A DNA stretch of 64,000 nucleotides from an uncultured Draconibacterium sp. (GCF_963674925.1 NZ_OY771649.1:1-64000), one strand, 5' to 3'. Counted from the first letter of the stretch, positions 34,167 to 43,983 are shown. Made by a program: numbers and translations. The notes: generated by a model not told the origin, from the letters alone.

Positions 34167-34200
34167 CAAAAATACAGTGTTAGTTAACGTTTGTCAAAAA
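34167..34200 (-). promoter_or_regulatory. pyrBI promoter, Bacteroidetes type
   Basis: On the - strand TTTTTG (34195-34200) and TATTTTTG (34167-34174) stand 20 bp apart, matching TTG-N~20-TAnnTTTG. The predicted transcript start near 34160 would give a leader of about 195 nt to the terminator T tract. The 313-bp gap 33930-34242 holds only this leader. A 78-codon ORF (ATG at 34162) runs through it but starts at the predicted +1 and may not be translated. Confidence 0.7.
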
Positions 34201-34242
34201 TAGTGTGGCGTACTTATCAGCATTTTATTAACACATAAAATG

Positions 34243-34845
34243 CTAATCCAGCCTTTTTATTTCTACCCCGTAGATCTCGCTAAACGATTGGAAAGCCCTT
34301 TCATCCTCTGATTTTCGTGTTTTAAAATTCAGCCGGCAGCTTTCCTGAAAATCAGTTGTTACAATATCGTAATTATCCTGTTTTAGCTTATTCATTACGG
34401 TATTCAGCATGGCATATTCAAATTTTAGTTCATACTGAATTTCAATAAGTTTTGATATAATTTCGGCATTGTTCAGTGCTTCAACCGTAGCCTCCCGATA
34501 GGCATTAATAAGGCCGCTAACGCCAAGCAGTGTGCCGCCAAAATATCGAACTACCACCACCAGAATATTGGTTACTTCGTAGCTTTGCAATTGCCCTAAA
34601 ATGGGTTTCCCTGCCGTTGATGAAGGTTCGCCATCGTCGTTGGCACGCGTACGAATTTCTTCGGTGCCCAGTCGCCAGGCATAACAGTGATGGCGTGCAC
34701 TATGATGTTCTTTTTTTAATGCGGCAACCAAATCTTTTACTTCCTCTTCATCTTTTAAGGGGTAGGCATACGAGTAAAATTTGCTGCCTTTGTCTTTAAA
34801 GTAGCCGGTACTTGGTGTTTCTATGGTTTTATATTGATCGTCCAT
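34243..34845 (-). CDS. yigZ: YigZ/IMPACT family protein
   Basis: 200 aa. The conserved KxSKFxxxAxP start (KGSKFYSYAYP), HHSARHHCYAWRLG, and the hallmark ANDDGEPSSTAGKPILGQL then VVVVRYFGGTLLGVSGLI identify the YigZ/IMPACT family. Members are implicated in translation-stress control in eukaryotes; the bacterial role is unclear. Its start overlaps the stop of the DMT transporter gene by one base (TAATG), so the two are coupled. Confidence 0.92.
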   Translation of the reverse strand: MDDQYKTIETPSTGYFKDKGSKFYSYAYPLKDEEEVKDLVAALKKEHHSARHHCYAWRLGTEEIRTRANDDGEPSSTAGKPILGQLQSYEVTNILVVVVRYFGGTLLGVSGLINAYREATVEALNNAEIISKLIEIQYELKFEYAMLNTVMNKLKQDNYDIVTTDFQESCRLNFKTRKSEDERAFQSFSEIYGVEIKRLD

Positions 34846-35702
34846 TACAACATGAAATATAAACTGATAAGTGCTAAAACAACACCCGCAAAGTTAATTT
34901 TATTCAGCCGTTCTTTAAAAAGTAGCTTGCCTAAAATGGCTGTTAATGCTACAATTGCCATGTTATTCAAAGCGAAAACCAACGAACTTTCCAACCCTGA
35001 TTTATTTAATGCCTTTATAATAAAATACAGTGAGCCAAAATTCACCACACCCAAAAGTGTTCCGAAAATAAGCGTTGCAGGGTTTAAACGCTGGCGGTAC
35101 GTTTTGGTGATAACGGATACAATAACTCCACATATAAAGGCAACGATAAACACGAGAATGGTATATAATGATGTTTCACTTTCCGATATTTTTACAGCCT
35201 GAACGTATTTCACAATCGAATCGATTAGCCCACTTCCTAAAAAGAGAAACAGCGGCAAAACAATATAAATCAGGTTTGTTCGGTTGATCTCCTTTTTATA
35301 AACGGTTAATCCAATGGCAATTATGGCCGTAACAATTCCGATAGCTTTTAAGGTTGAAAGCTGTTCGTTAAAATAAATCAGCGAGAATGTTACCGGGAAA
35401 ACCAGCGATAGTTTATTGGCCAGTGTTGTTACGGTAATTCCTGCCTTTTGCGAACTGTAACCAATCAGGTAAAACATGGCAATAAAAAGAATCCCGAGGA
35501 TTACGGCGAAAGGCATCCAATGGGGTAGTGCAGCCGGAGTATTGCCATCAGCAAAAGGTTGAAATAAAAGAATGCCCAGTAAACCGGCAGCCAAATAGTT
35601 TATCGTGATCAGCGATTGAAGTTTGCAATTGTAATTTTTTGCAACTCTGAAAATCACATAGATCATTGATGATGAAAGGATGCACAGTATCAGATATATC
35701 AT
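34845..35702 (-). CDS. EamA/DMT-family transporter
   Basis: 285 aa with about ten hydrophobic helices, in two homologous halves as in EamA (drug/metabolite transporter) proteins; AALLGILLF and LLGVVNFGSLYFIIKALNKSG are typical. Substrate unknown. The gene begins just after the dnaA terminator, so it likely has its own promoter or depends on read-through. It is translationally coupled to yigZ. Confidence 0.8.
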   Translation of the reverse strand: MIYLILCILSSSMIYVIFRVAKNYNCKLQSLITINYLAAGLLGILLFQPFADGNTPAALPHWMPFAVILGILFIAMFYLIGYSSQKAGITVTTLANKLSLVFPVTFSLIYFNEQLSTLKAIGIVTAIIAIGLTVYKKEINRTNLIYIVLPLFLFLGSGLIDSIVKYVQAVKISESETSLYTILVFIVAFICGVIVSVITKTYRQRLNPATLIFGTLLGVVNFGSLYFIIKALNKSGLESSLVFALNNMAIVALTAILGKLLFKERLNKINFAGVVLALISLYFML

Positions 35703-35710
35703 ACGGGCAT

Positions 35711-35736
35711 AAAAAAGGCAGGCTTAAAAGCCTGCC
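35711..35736 (-). terminator. intrinsic terminator after dnaA
   Basis: GGCAGGCTT (35717-35725) pairs with AAGCCTGCC (35728-35736); on the - strand it is followed by TTTTTTATG. It sits in the 38-bp gap between the dnaA stop and the transporter start. Confidence 0.85.
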
Positions 35737-35740
35737 GGTA

Positions 35741-37168
35741 TTACATTTTTAGTTTCTTTTCTATATCCTCGACAAACTGTCGGAAATTCTTGTCGGTATC
35801 CTTCAGGTTGTTTACGGTTTTGCAGGCGTGGAGAACCGTGGCGTGGTCTTTACTGCCAATTTGTGCCCCGATACTTGCCAGTGAGTATTTCGTTAAACTT
35901 TTCGAGAAATACATGGCTATTTGCCGTGCCTGAACGATTTCGCGTTTCCTCGTTTTGGTTTGCAGTGCATCAACCGGCATGCTGAAATAATCACAAACTA
36001 CTTTCGAGATGTACTCGATAGAAAGCTCTCGTTTCGAGTTTTTAACCAGTTTGTTAATCAACTTGGCAGCCAGTTCAAGCGTAATTTCGCGCTTGTTCAA
36101 CATCGACTGTGCCAGCAATGAAACCAATGCACCTTCCAGCTCGCGAACATTATTGGTTACGTGCGAAGCAATGTATTCCAATACTTCATCCGAAAGTGTA
36201 ATGCCGTCTTTATAAATTTTACGACGCAGAATCTCCATTCTTGTTTCAAAGTCGGGTGTTTGCAAATCGGCAGTCAGTCCCCACTTAAAACGCGACAAGA
36301 GTCTTTGTTCCATTCCTTTCAATTCAATAGGCGGTTTATCTGATGTTAAAATCAGCTGCTTACCCATTTGGTGCAAGTGGTTGAAAATGTGGAAGAATGT
36401 CTCCTGTGTTTTTTCTTTTCCTGCAAACTCGTGCACATCGTCAAGAATCAACACATCAACCATTTGGTAGAAATGTAAAAAGTCGTTACGGTTATTATTA
36501 CGCGTTGCCTCAGTAAATTGCGTTTGAAATTTATTTGCGTTTACATACAAAACCACTTTGTCGGGGAAATTTTCTTTTACCTGGATACCAATAGCCTGCG
36601 ACAAGTGAGTTTTCCCCAAACCTGAGTTACCGTAAATCATTAAGGGATTAAAAGCTGTTCCTCCCGGATTTTGTGCAACGGCAAAACCTGCACTGCGGGC
36701 CAGTCGGTTACAATCACCTTCAACAAAATTTTCGAAAGTATTGTCCGGTTTTAATTGCGGGTCGATCTGTAATTTCTGGATCCCCGGAATTATAAATGGA
36801 TTTTTTATTGTTGCTTTTTCCTCCGCTTTTAATGGCACAGTAAGTGGTTTATTTTGAATTTTGTTATTGTTATTCGTAGGATAACTAACAGTATACGGTT
36901 CATTACTGTTTTTATTGCTTAAAACAACGTTATATTCCAATTTGGCTCCGTTACCCAAAACCATACGAAGTGTCTTGCGAAGAATGTCGATAAACTGTTC
37001 TTCAAGATACTCGTAGAAAAAGGCACTTGGTACCTGAATTGTTAATACTTTATTCTCCAATTTAACGGGCTCGATTGGTTCAAACCAAGTCTTAAAACTG
37101 CTGCTAGGAACGTTATCTTTAATAACGTTAAGGCATTTCTCCCATGCAGATCTGTATTCGTTGTTCAT
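35741..37168 (-). CDS. dnaA: chromosomal replication initiator DnaA
   Basis: 475 aa. Domain I (about 1-85, WEKCLNVIKDNVP...FKTWFEPI), variable domain II (about 90-135), and AAA+ domain III with Walker A GNSGLGKTHL near residue 180, Walker B VLILDDVHEF, and the sensor region LLSRFKWGLTADL. Domain IV carries the signature KDHATVLHACKTV, which reads DnaA boxes. Initiates replication at oriC. I see no cluster of TTATCCACA-like boxes in the upstream 288 bp or elsewhere nearby, so oriC is probably not here. Confidence 0.98.
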   Translation of the reverse strand: MNNEYRSAWEKCLNVIKDNVPSSSFKTWFEPIEPVKLENKVLTIQVPSAFFYEYLEEQFIDILRKTLRMVLGNGAKLEYNVVLSNKNSNEPYTVSYPTNNNNKIQNKPLTVPLKAEEKATIKNPFIIPGIQKLQIDPQLKPDNTFENFVEGDCNRLARSAGFAVAQNPGGTAFNPLMIYGNSGLGKTHLSQAIGIQVKENFPDKVVLYVNANKFQTQFTEATRNNNRNDFLHFYQMVDVLILDDVHEFAGKEKTQETFFHIFNHLHQMGKQLILTSDKPPIELKGMEQRLLSRFKWGLTADLQTPDFETRMEILRRKIYKDGITLSDEVLEYIASHVTNNVRELEGALVSLLAQSMLNKREITLELAAKLINKLVKNSKRELSIEYISKVVCDYFSMPVDALQTKTRKREIVQARQIAMYFSKSLTKYSLASIGAQIGSKDHATVLHACKTVNNLKDTDKNFRQFVEDIEKKLKM

Positions 37169-37456
37169 TTACAATTGCTGGATAATGAGGTTCTACAAAA
37201 AAATTTCCCTAGTGGTATTCCGAGAACAAAAGTTGCGAAAAAAAAGTTAAAAAAAAAATCATAATTCTATTGGAAAAATAACAATTGTCATAGTTGGTTA
37301 GAAGTCAGGCATTTAAAATTTTAAATTTCTGAAATATTTATAAAACCCTATAAATCAGCGGATTATTTTTAAGTGATTGAACGATAACTATATAGCTGGT
37401 AGGGTCTGGTGGGGTTGGGTTTTTGACATATCCAGCTATCAACATTTGTCGGTTAA

Positions 37457-38710
37457 TTACTGTATTTGCTTAAGAGCCTTTTGAAGCTTGATAAGCCGGC
37501 CATTTTTAAAGGCAACGATACTCGATTCCGGAAATTGAAAACGTAAATTCTGATAGATTTCTTCTATCTCGCTGTACTTACTTGTTGCACCGGTTAAATA
37601 GTTATAAACATTCCCTGTTGCGTATTCTTCCACATCATCTATTTCTTCAAAAACTTCGGCATCGGTACCCAATTGTGTTTTGGTTGAAAGCAGGTGAACT
37701 TTGAAGATAATATCTTTTGTAGCAGCATCGTCTTTGGTATTAATATATACTTCCTTGCCAAAATCGAATGCCGAAACCTGAAGGTAACGTTTAGGATTTT
37801 GCTGAATATCGCCAATCAGGAAACCCATATTTTCCGAAAGTGTATTTATCGACTGGTATAATTCATCGTCGTTAAGCAACAAGCCGGCAGAGTTGTCATC
37901 ACTGTTCAGTTTTTCCAGTATATTTTCTATTTCGGCCGATGCATTGGCCAGATTATTTAAAACAGGTGTAACCGAAACATTGGCCAGCGTATCCGAAAAA
38001 CGATTCAGGTTTTGAATGGTTGATTCAAATTCGGCTGCATTGTTTTTAAAGGTTGCGGTTAGTTCTTCAATATTCGAAACAATATTTTTTACATTCCCTT
38101 TTTCCGAGGCCATTATTTCCTGGAGATCGGCAGTTGTTGCTTCTATGTTTTCAACCGTTTGATTTATTCTTGCAAAACTGGTTGTGAGGTTTTCGCGTGC
38201 ATCTTCATTGAAAATAATGGTAAGCACGGTAATGGCTGAATCAACAGTGCTAAGCAATTCCTCTGCTTTGTTTTTTAGCGGAAGTACCTGCATACTCACC
38301 TGGTCTTTCAGTCCGGCTTCAATTGAGCCGGGAATGGTATCGTTCGGTTTATACATCTCGCTTTCTCCACTGTATAAAATTTCTATCGAACGTGTTCCCA
38401 TAATATCGCTGCTGATAATACGAGCGGTAGAATTTACCGGAATTTTGAATGATGAATTAACAGCAAATGTTACAATAAGCCGCCCGGTGTTATCGGGAGC
38501 AAATTTTAAATCGGTAACCTGGCCGATCTTGAAGCCGTTGATTGTTACATCGTTGGATTTAACAAGCCCGTCAATTCGGTTATAATACACATGGTAATAG
38601 TCGTTTTGTTTAAATATATCTTTCCCTTTCAGATAACTTAAACCCCAGATAAGTACGGCAAATGAAAAGACGATTAAAATTCCAAGTTTTGTGTATTTTG
38701 CATTCTTCAT
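37457..38710 (-). CDS. MCE/MlaD-family lipid transport protein with C-terminal SPOR-like domain
   Basis: 417 aa from ATG 38710 (MKNAKYTKLGILIVFSFAVL). One N-terminal membrane anchor (about 8-25) is followed by an MCE domain (about 35-120: YNRIDGLVKSNDVTINGFKIG). A coiled-coil stretch (about 150-290) follows, as in MlaD-type proteins that shuttle phospholipid or other lipids across the periplasm. The last ~80 residues (VHLLSTKTQLGT ... FPESSIVAFKNGRLIKLQKAL) align with the SPOR-like end of the amidase encoded just upstream. That extension is not part of a typical MlaD. The gene follows the amidase gene with a 51-bp gap and is probably cotranscribed. Confidence 0.85.
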   Translation of the reverse strand: MKNAKYTKLGILIVFSFAVLIWGLSYLKGKDIFKQNDYYHVYYNRIDGLVKSNDVTINGFKIGQVTDLKFAPDNTGRLIVTFAVNSSFKIPVNSTARIISSDIMGTRSIEILYSGESEMYKPNDTIPGSIEAGLKDQVSMQVLPLKNKAEELLSTVDSAITVLTIIFNEDARENLTTSFARINQTVENIEATTADLQEIMASEKGNVKNIVSNIEELTATFKNNAAEFESTIQNLNRFSDTLANVSVTPVLNNLANASAEIENILEKLNSDDNSAGLLLNDDELYQSINTLSENMGFLIGDIQQNPKRYLQVSAFDFGKEVYINTKDDAATKDIIFKVHLLSTKTQLGTDAEVFEEIDDVEEYATGNVYNYLTGATSKYSEIEEIYQNLRFQFPESSIVAFKNGRLIKLQKALKQIQ

Positions 38711-38761
38711 GGCGGAAAAATAAGATTTTAATGTAAAAGTAGCCAATTCCAAAGGGATTAA

Positions 38762-39940
38762 TCAATGCCCGGTCACCTTTTTTAAAGAAATTAACTTATT
38801 ATTTTTGAAAGCAACCACAAAGGCGTTGGGGTATTTCGAGCTTATTCTTCGTTGCTCTACCCCGGCTTCTTCAATTGATTTGAACCGGCCTGAAAAGTAG
38901 CGGTTGAGGTTTTGCCCTTCTAAAAGAAAGATATTTTGTTCTCCCTTAAAATTGGCCGGCGTGGTTTCCAGTTTTTTGGTTAAGGCCATTATCTGTACCG
39001 AATAAAATACTTCATCCGTCTTTTGACGAGGTGCCTTATTCCCGGCTTGTGCCAGCGGTAATTCCGATGGAACTGAGCTGCTATTTTCCGAGATATCGAT
39101 TTCTGGCTGAGATTCGTTTTCGGTTACGAGGTGAAAACTGCTACGTTGTTCAATATCTGATTTATATTCGCGGAAAGCTCTGAAAATAGCATAAGCCAGT
39201 CGGGTTCTGCCGGCTTCGCTGGTAAGGTACTGCCGCTCGCCGTTATGGCTTATAAAACCCGCTTCAATTAAAACGCTGGGCATGGTTGTTTCGCGTAAAA
39301 CCAGAAACCCGGCCATTTTTACACTACGGTCGAGCCGTTTGGCATAATCGCGAAATTCGTTCTGAATACTTGATGCCAGCATAACACTTTGTCCCTGGAA
39401 CTCTTCCTGCATGGTTTCAAACATGATGTAGGACTCGGGCAAATTCGGGTCAAAACCTTCGTAAGTGGTATTGTAATCATCCTCTAAGAGAATTACGGCA
39501 TTTTCCTTTTTGGCCACTTCCAGGTTATCGTCGTTTCGGTGAAGCCCCAGAACAAAAGTTTCGGTTCCCTGCACACTTCGGGCGCCAACAGCATTTACAT
39601 GGATTGATATAAAAAGATCGGCTTCGTTTTTATTGGCAATTTCGGCCCTTTTATATAAGGGTATAAAAACATCGGTGGTGCGCGTGTAAACCACTTTTAC
39701 ATCGGGGTAGTTTTCTTTTATTGTTGTTCCGAGTTTTAAGGCAATATCAAGCACGATGTTTTTTTCAACGGCGTTGCCAAACGATGCGCCAAGGTCTCTG
39801 CCGCCATGTCCCGGGTCGATAACCACAACAGAAATGCCTTCTTTTTGGTTTTCAGCCGAAAAAAGATTTGCGGCAAAAGATTGTACGGCAAAACAAATGC
39901 TGCAAATGAACAGAAGTAACTTTAAACCTTGTTGTGTCAT
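38762..39940 (-). CDS. N-acetylmuramoyl-L-alanine amidase with SPOR-like tail
   Basis: 392 aa. Signal peptide (residues about 1-23), then an Amidase_3 zinc hydrolase domain: VVIDPGHGGRDLGA (zinc His), DLFISIHVNAVG, and VLIEAGFISHNGE with the catalytic Glu (about 35-260). A linker of about 55 residues leads to a SPOR-like domain (about 310-390, FYSVQIMALTKKL... ending YPNAFVVAFKNNKLISLKKV). It cleaves peptidoglycan stem peptides during cell separation; SPOR domains target denuded glycan at the septum. Divergent from lptD. Confidence 0.92.
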   Translation of the reverse strand: MTQQGLKLLLFICSICFAVQSFAANLFSAENQKEGISVVVIDPGHGGRDLGASFGNAVEKNIVLDIALKLGTTIKENYPDVKVVYTRTTDVFIPLYKRAEIANKNEADLFISIHVNAVGARSVQGTETFVLGLHRNDDNLEVAKKENAVILLEDDYNTTYEGFDPNLPESYIMFETMQEEFQGQSVMLASSIQNEFRDYAKRLDRSVKMAGFLVLRETTMPSVLIEAGFISHNGERQYLTSEAGRTRLAYAIFRAFREYKSDIEQRSSFHLVTENESQPEIDISENSSSVPSELPLAQAGNKAPRQKTDEVFYSVQIMALTKKLETTPANFKGEQNIFLLEGQNLNRYFSGRFKSIEEAGVEQRRISSKYPNAFVVAFKNNKLISLKKVTGH

Positions 39941-40152
39941 ATAAATCTCTGATCTGTATTCGTATATATAAACACATAAGAGCGGAGTATTAGTATTTGT
40001 TCGATACCATTTTATTTATTTGCTTTGCCCCGCTTATGGCTTATAAACGTAAAAATAGAAATATTAGCATTATTTTACATTTTATAGCACTTTAGTATAA
40101 GCCATATTTATATTTTTGTGCAGCCAAGTAGATTTGAAACGCAGAAAACATT

Positions 40153-42828
40153 TTGTATAAAATAATCATCACATATTTATTCCTGGTAGCTCCATTTTTG
40201 ATTTTAGCTCAGGAACCAACCATTAGTGTGGCTCCACAGCAACAGGTTCCTGATTCTATATTATCAGAGTATATCAGTGCACAGGATACCATTTTAATGG
40301 ATACTACCGGTATTGATACAATGGGAATGGTAAAGGAAGAAAAGCCGGTTATTGATGCGCCCATTGATTATGCCGCCGCCGATTCGATGATTGTTTCGCT
40401 CGACGGCCAAAAGGTGTATTTATATAACCAGGCAAAAGTTACTTACCAAAATATTGAACTGGAGGCCTATTATATTGAGCTGGATTTGGAAACCAAGGAA
40501 ATTTATGCCGAGGGAGTTCTGGATTCGGTGGGAGAGATGACGCAAAAACCGTTGTTCCGGCAAGGTTCAGAAGAGTACGAGTCGGAAACGATGCGTTATA
40601 ACTTCGAAACGGAAAAGGCTTTTATTACCAAAGTTGTCTCGGCACAGGGCGAAGGTTTTATTCACAGCGACCGTACCAAAAAGATTGGCGAAGAAGTATT
40701 TATTACCAAAGATGCCAAATATACCACCTGCGATGCCGATCATCCGCACTTTTATTTACACCTGACAAAAGCAAAGGTTATATCGAACAAAAAGATAATT
40801 ACCGGGCCGGCCTACATGGTTTTAGAGGATTTCCCGTTATATTTTCCTATTATTCCGTTTGGATATTTCCCCAATTCGCCAACCTACTCGTCGGGAATTT
40901 TAATTCCGAAGTATGGTGAGGAGCGAAACCGTGGATTCTTTCTGCGCGACGGAGGGTATTACTGGGCTGCAAGCGAATATTTCGATTTGGCTGTGCAGGG
41001 CGATATTTATTCGCGTGGTTCGTGGGGTACACGTATAAAAACAAATTATAAGAAAAGGTATAAGTTTGGTGGTAACTTCGGTTTCGAATATGCCAAAAAC
41101 AAATACGGAGAACAAGGTTTGGATAATTACTCGGTAGGCACACAATATAAAATTTTGTGGTCGCACTCGCAGGATTCAAAAGCCAACCCGAACCAAACAT
41201 TCTCGGCAAGTGTGAACGTTTCGTCGAGCGGCTACGATAAGCAGAATGCGTATAATATGAATGATTACCTGACGACAACAAAATCGTCGAGTATTTCATA
41301 TTCACGAAAATTTGAGAATACACCCTTTAATTTATCGATGAACCTGCGTCATTCGCAAAACACCAAGGACAGCACCATGTCGTTGTCGTTGCCTGAAATG
41401 ACCTTTAACATGGCAAAAATCTATCCGTTCAGGAAAAAGAACCGAAGCGGATCGGTTAAGTTCTACGAAAAATTTGGTATTAACTATACCGCCAACTTCA
41501 GAAACTCGATTAATGCCAAAGAAAGCGAAATACTTAGCAGTTCGTTTGCTACCGACTGGAAAAACGGTATTCGCCACAATCTGCCCATTTCGTTCCCGAG
41601 TTTTACGTTGTTAAACCACATCAATTTTAGCCCGGGCATTAGCTACAACGAAAAATGGTACTTCAAAAAATACAACTATAACTATGTTGAAGGGAGCGAC
41701 TTTCCAGACAATCCTTCAGGCATTCCCGATAACGTTCGGATTGATACGATTACCGGCTTAAACCGTGTTTATGATTATGCCTATAGTATAAGTGCATCGA
41801 CCAATATATATGGTATGTACATCCCGCGAAATCCGAACTCTAAAATTAAAGGGATTCGCCACAAGATGTCGCCAACGGTATCGTTTAGTTACCGACCCGA
41901 TTTTGGTAAGGACCATTACGGATACTGGCAGGAGGTACAGGTTGATGATGAAGGAAATACCCGCTATTTCGATACCAACTTAGGTGGTATTTATGGTGGC
42001 TCGCCCGGAAGAGGAGAATCGGGATCGATTAATTTCTCGCTGAACAACAACCTCGAAATGAAAAAGCTCGATGTGCGCGATTCAACCAAAACCGACGAAG
42101 AACAGAAATACAAGAAGGTAAAAATTATTGATAACCTGAGTATTTCTTCATCGTATGACCTGATTCGCGACTCATTAAATTTAGCTCCGTTTTCTATTCG
42201 GGCTCGTACTACTGTGGCAGGTGTTAGTATTAATATGGGCACCACGCTCGATCCGTATATGGTGGATGAGAACTACCGTAGGATACATAAATACACTTGG
42301 AACGAACGTAGTGGTATTGGAAAACTGGGACGTGTAACCCGGGCCAATCTTTCGTTCGGAATGAATTTTAACTCGAAAAACAAGAAAAAGGACGAGAATA
42401 ACGAAGGGAACGACCAGGAAGAAACTCCCGGGCCTACAGAAGACGTGCTTCCACCTATTTTTGATGATTATCTGGATTTTAGTATGCCCTGGGATTTTGG
42501 TTTTGATTACAGTTTGAACTATACCGGTGCAACCAGCGCCAGTAATCCGAATGGGCGGGTAACCCAAACTTTAGGTTTGCGTGGAAATATTAGTATTACA
42601 GATAAGTGGCAAATGAGCGCCATGACTAACTTCGATATTCAGGAAGGTGAGTTTGCATTAACCTCGTTCCGCCTAAACCGCGACCTGCACTGCTGGAATA
42701 TGTCGTTTAACTTTGTGCCTTTTGGCTACCGCAAAAGTTACAGCTTTACCATTAGTGCATCTTCGTCGATGCTGCAGGATCTGAAAATCCAGAAACAGCA
42801 AAGTCACTACGATAACTTTAATTTCTAG
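40153..42828 (+). CDS. lptD: LptD-like LPS-assembly outer-membrane protein
   Basis: 891 aa. No ATG starts the frame; TTG 40153 (MYKIIITYLFLVAPFLIL) is chosen because it precedes the signal peptide and an in-frame stop lies at 40135-40137. After the signal comes the periplasmic beta-jellyroll (OstA) region (SMIVSLDGQKVYLYNQAKVTY, about 75-230) and a long beta-barrel (about 240-891) rich in alternating Tyr/Ser strands, ending FNF. It inserts lipopolysaccharide into the outer leaflet together with LptE. Large acidic inserts (DENNEGNDQEETPGP) are near 755-775. A TATTTTTG -7 element lies about 42 bp upstream. Confidence 0.88.
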   Translation: MYKIIITYLFLVAPFLILAQEPTISVAPQQQVPDSILSEYISAQDTILMDTTGIDTMGMVKEEKPVIDAPIDYAAADSMIVSLDGQKVYLYNQAKVTYQNIELEAYYIELDLETKEIYAEGVLDSVGEMTQKPLFRQGSEEYESETMRYNFETEKAFITKVVSAQGEGFIHSDRTKKIGEEVFITKDAKYTTCDADHPHFYLHLTKAKVISNKKIITGPAYMVLEDFPLYFPIIPFGYFPNSPTYSSGILIPKYGEERNRGFFLRDGGYYWAASEYFDLAVQGDIYSRGSWGTRIKTNYKKRYKFGGNFGFEYAKNKYGEQGLDNYSVGTQYKILWSHSQDSKANPNQTFSASVNVSSSGYDKQNAYNMNDYLTTTKSSSISYSRKFENTPFNLSMNLRHSQNTKDSTMSLSLPEMTFNMAKIYPFRKKNRSGSVKFYEKFGINYTANFRNSINAKESEILSSSFATDWKNGIRHNLPISFPSFTLLNHINFSPGISYNEKWYFKKYNYNYVEGSDFPDNPSGIPDNVRIDTITGLNRVYDYAYSISASTNIYGMYIPRNPNSKIKGIRHKMSPTVSFSYRPDFGKDHYGYWQEVQVDDEGNTRYFDTNLGGIYGGSPGRGESGSINFSLNNNLEMKKLDVRDSTKTDEEQKYKKVKIIDNLSISSSYDLIRDSLNLAPFSIRARTTVAGVSINMGTTLDPYMVDENYRRIHKYTWNERSGIGKLGRVTRANLSFGMNFNSKNKKKDENNEGNDQEETPGPTEDVLPPIFDDYLDFSMPWDFGFDYSLNYTGATSASNPNGRVTQTLGLRGNISITDKWQMSAMTNFDIQEGEFALTSFRLNRDLHCWNMSFNFVPFGYRKSYSFTISASSSMLQDLKIQKQQSHYDNFNF

Positions 42829-43059
42829 TTATCAGATTCTTTGTGAAATCCGATGTGTTCGTAGTTAAAGAAGTAGGTTTATACAAATGTATCTCACTGC
42901 ATGTGTAGGGCAGCATTTTTAAAAACAAATGGCCCCTTTCCAATTTCACAATAATCGGAAATATGCTTTTGTTTTCTTTCCATTAATAAGTTTTATTGGC
43001 TGGTAGCCGGGCTTGAAAATTGGGGCATATTCTCGTATCTTCACACAAAAATTTACACT

Positions 43060-43437
43060 ATGAAACGTATTATAGCTACAGAAAAAGCACCTGCTGCAAT
43101 TGGTCCATACAGCCAGGCTGTTGAAGTTGACGGAACACTTTATATTTCAGGGCAGGTACCACTCGATCCGGCAACCATGAAAGTTGTTGAAGGCGGAATT
43201 ACTGAACAAACCGAGCAGGTAATGAAAAATATTGGCGAGATATTAGCCGAGGCCGGTTATTCGTTTTCCGATGTGGTAAAATCGACTTGCCTGTTAAGCG
43301 ACATGGCCAATTTTAAAGCCATGAACGAAGTATACGGTAAATATTACAGCGAGACTCCACCGGCAAGAGCCGCTTTTGCAGTAAAGGAACTGCCGCTGGG
43401 TGTGATGGTTGAAATTGAAACGATTGCTGTAAAATAA
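43060..43437 (+). CDS. ridA: RidA family enamine/imine deaminase
   Basis: 125 aa, the full family length. Signature segments APAAIGPYSQAV, LYISGQVPLDP, the catalytic-site Arg in PPARAAFAVKELPLGVMVEIE, and KSTCLLSDMANF are all present. RidA hydrolyses reactive 2-aminoacrylate and related imines formed by PLP enzymes. The next gene follows after 9 bp, so they form a small operon. Confidence 0.96.
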   Translation: MKRIIATEKAPAAIGPYSQAVEVDGTLYISGQVPLDPATMKVVEGGITEQTEQVMKNIGEILAEAGYSFSDVVKSTCLLSDMANFKAMNEVYGKYYSETPPARAAFAVKELPLGVMVEIETIAVK

Positions 43438-43446
43438 GTTTATCGA

Positions 43447-43947
43447 ATGAATAAAGCGGTTCGCCTCGAAATATTGGAGGAGAAAGACTTAAGTCTGATT
43501 AAAGACATTTACAATTATTACATTGCTAATTCAACAGCTACTTTTCATACAGGTTCGGTAAACGAGACTGACTTGAAGGGCATTTTACCCATTGGCGAAA
43601 GTCGTTTCCGATCGTTTCTGATATACTTTGATAACGAAGTAGCCGGGTATTGTTACCTGGGGCGCTATAAACCGCGTGCTGCCTACGACCGCACTGCCGA
43701 AGTAACCATTTATCTTAAACCGGAATATTTTGGCAAAGGCATTGGCAAAGAAGTGATGTTTCAAATGGAGCAAAAAGCCCGGGAAGTTGGTATTGTTGTG
43801 TTAATGGGCATTATTACTGCCGAAAACGAAGCCAGCGTAAAACTGTTCGAACGTTTGGAATACGAAAAATGCGGGCACTTTAAACAGGTAGGAGAGAAGT
43901 TCGGGCGCATACTCGATGTGGTGGCTTATCAAAAATTGCTTGCTTAA
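43447..43947 (+). CDS. GNAT acetyltransferase (phosphinothricin acetyltransferase-like)
   Basis: 166 aa. The start RLEILEEKDLSLIKDIYNYYIANSTATF, YLGRYKPRAAYDRTAEVTIYLKPEY and the acetyl-CoA loop FGKGIGKEV are the pattern of the Pat/YncA branch of GNAT enzymes. Likely acetylates a small amine; substrate not predictable. It is cotranscribed with ridA and followed by a strong terminator. Confidence 0.85.
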   Translation: MNKAVRLEILEEKDLSLIKDIYNYYIANSTATFHTGSVNETDLKGILPIGESRFRSFLIYFDNEVAGYCYLGRYKPRAAYDRTAEVTIYLKPEYFGKGIGKEVMFQMEQKAREVGIVVLMGIITAENEASVKLFERLEYEKCGHFKQVGEKFGRILDVVAYQKLLA

Positions 43948-43983
43948 TAATCCACGAATTTATCGAATTGCAGCAGTTGAATT

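Noticed and set aside
37169..37456. oriC beside dnaA
   Set aside because: AT-rich, but without a cluster of recognisable DnaA boxes; adjacency alone is not evidence.
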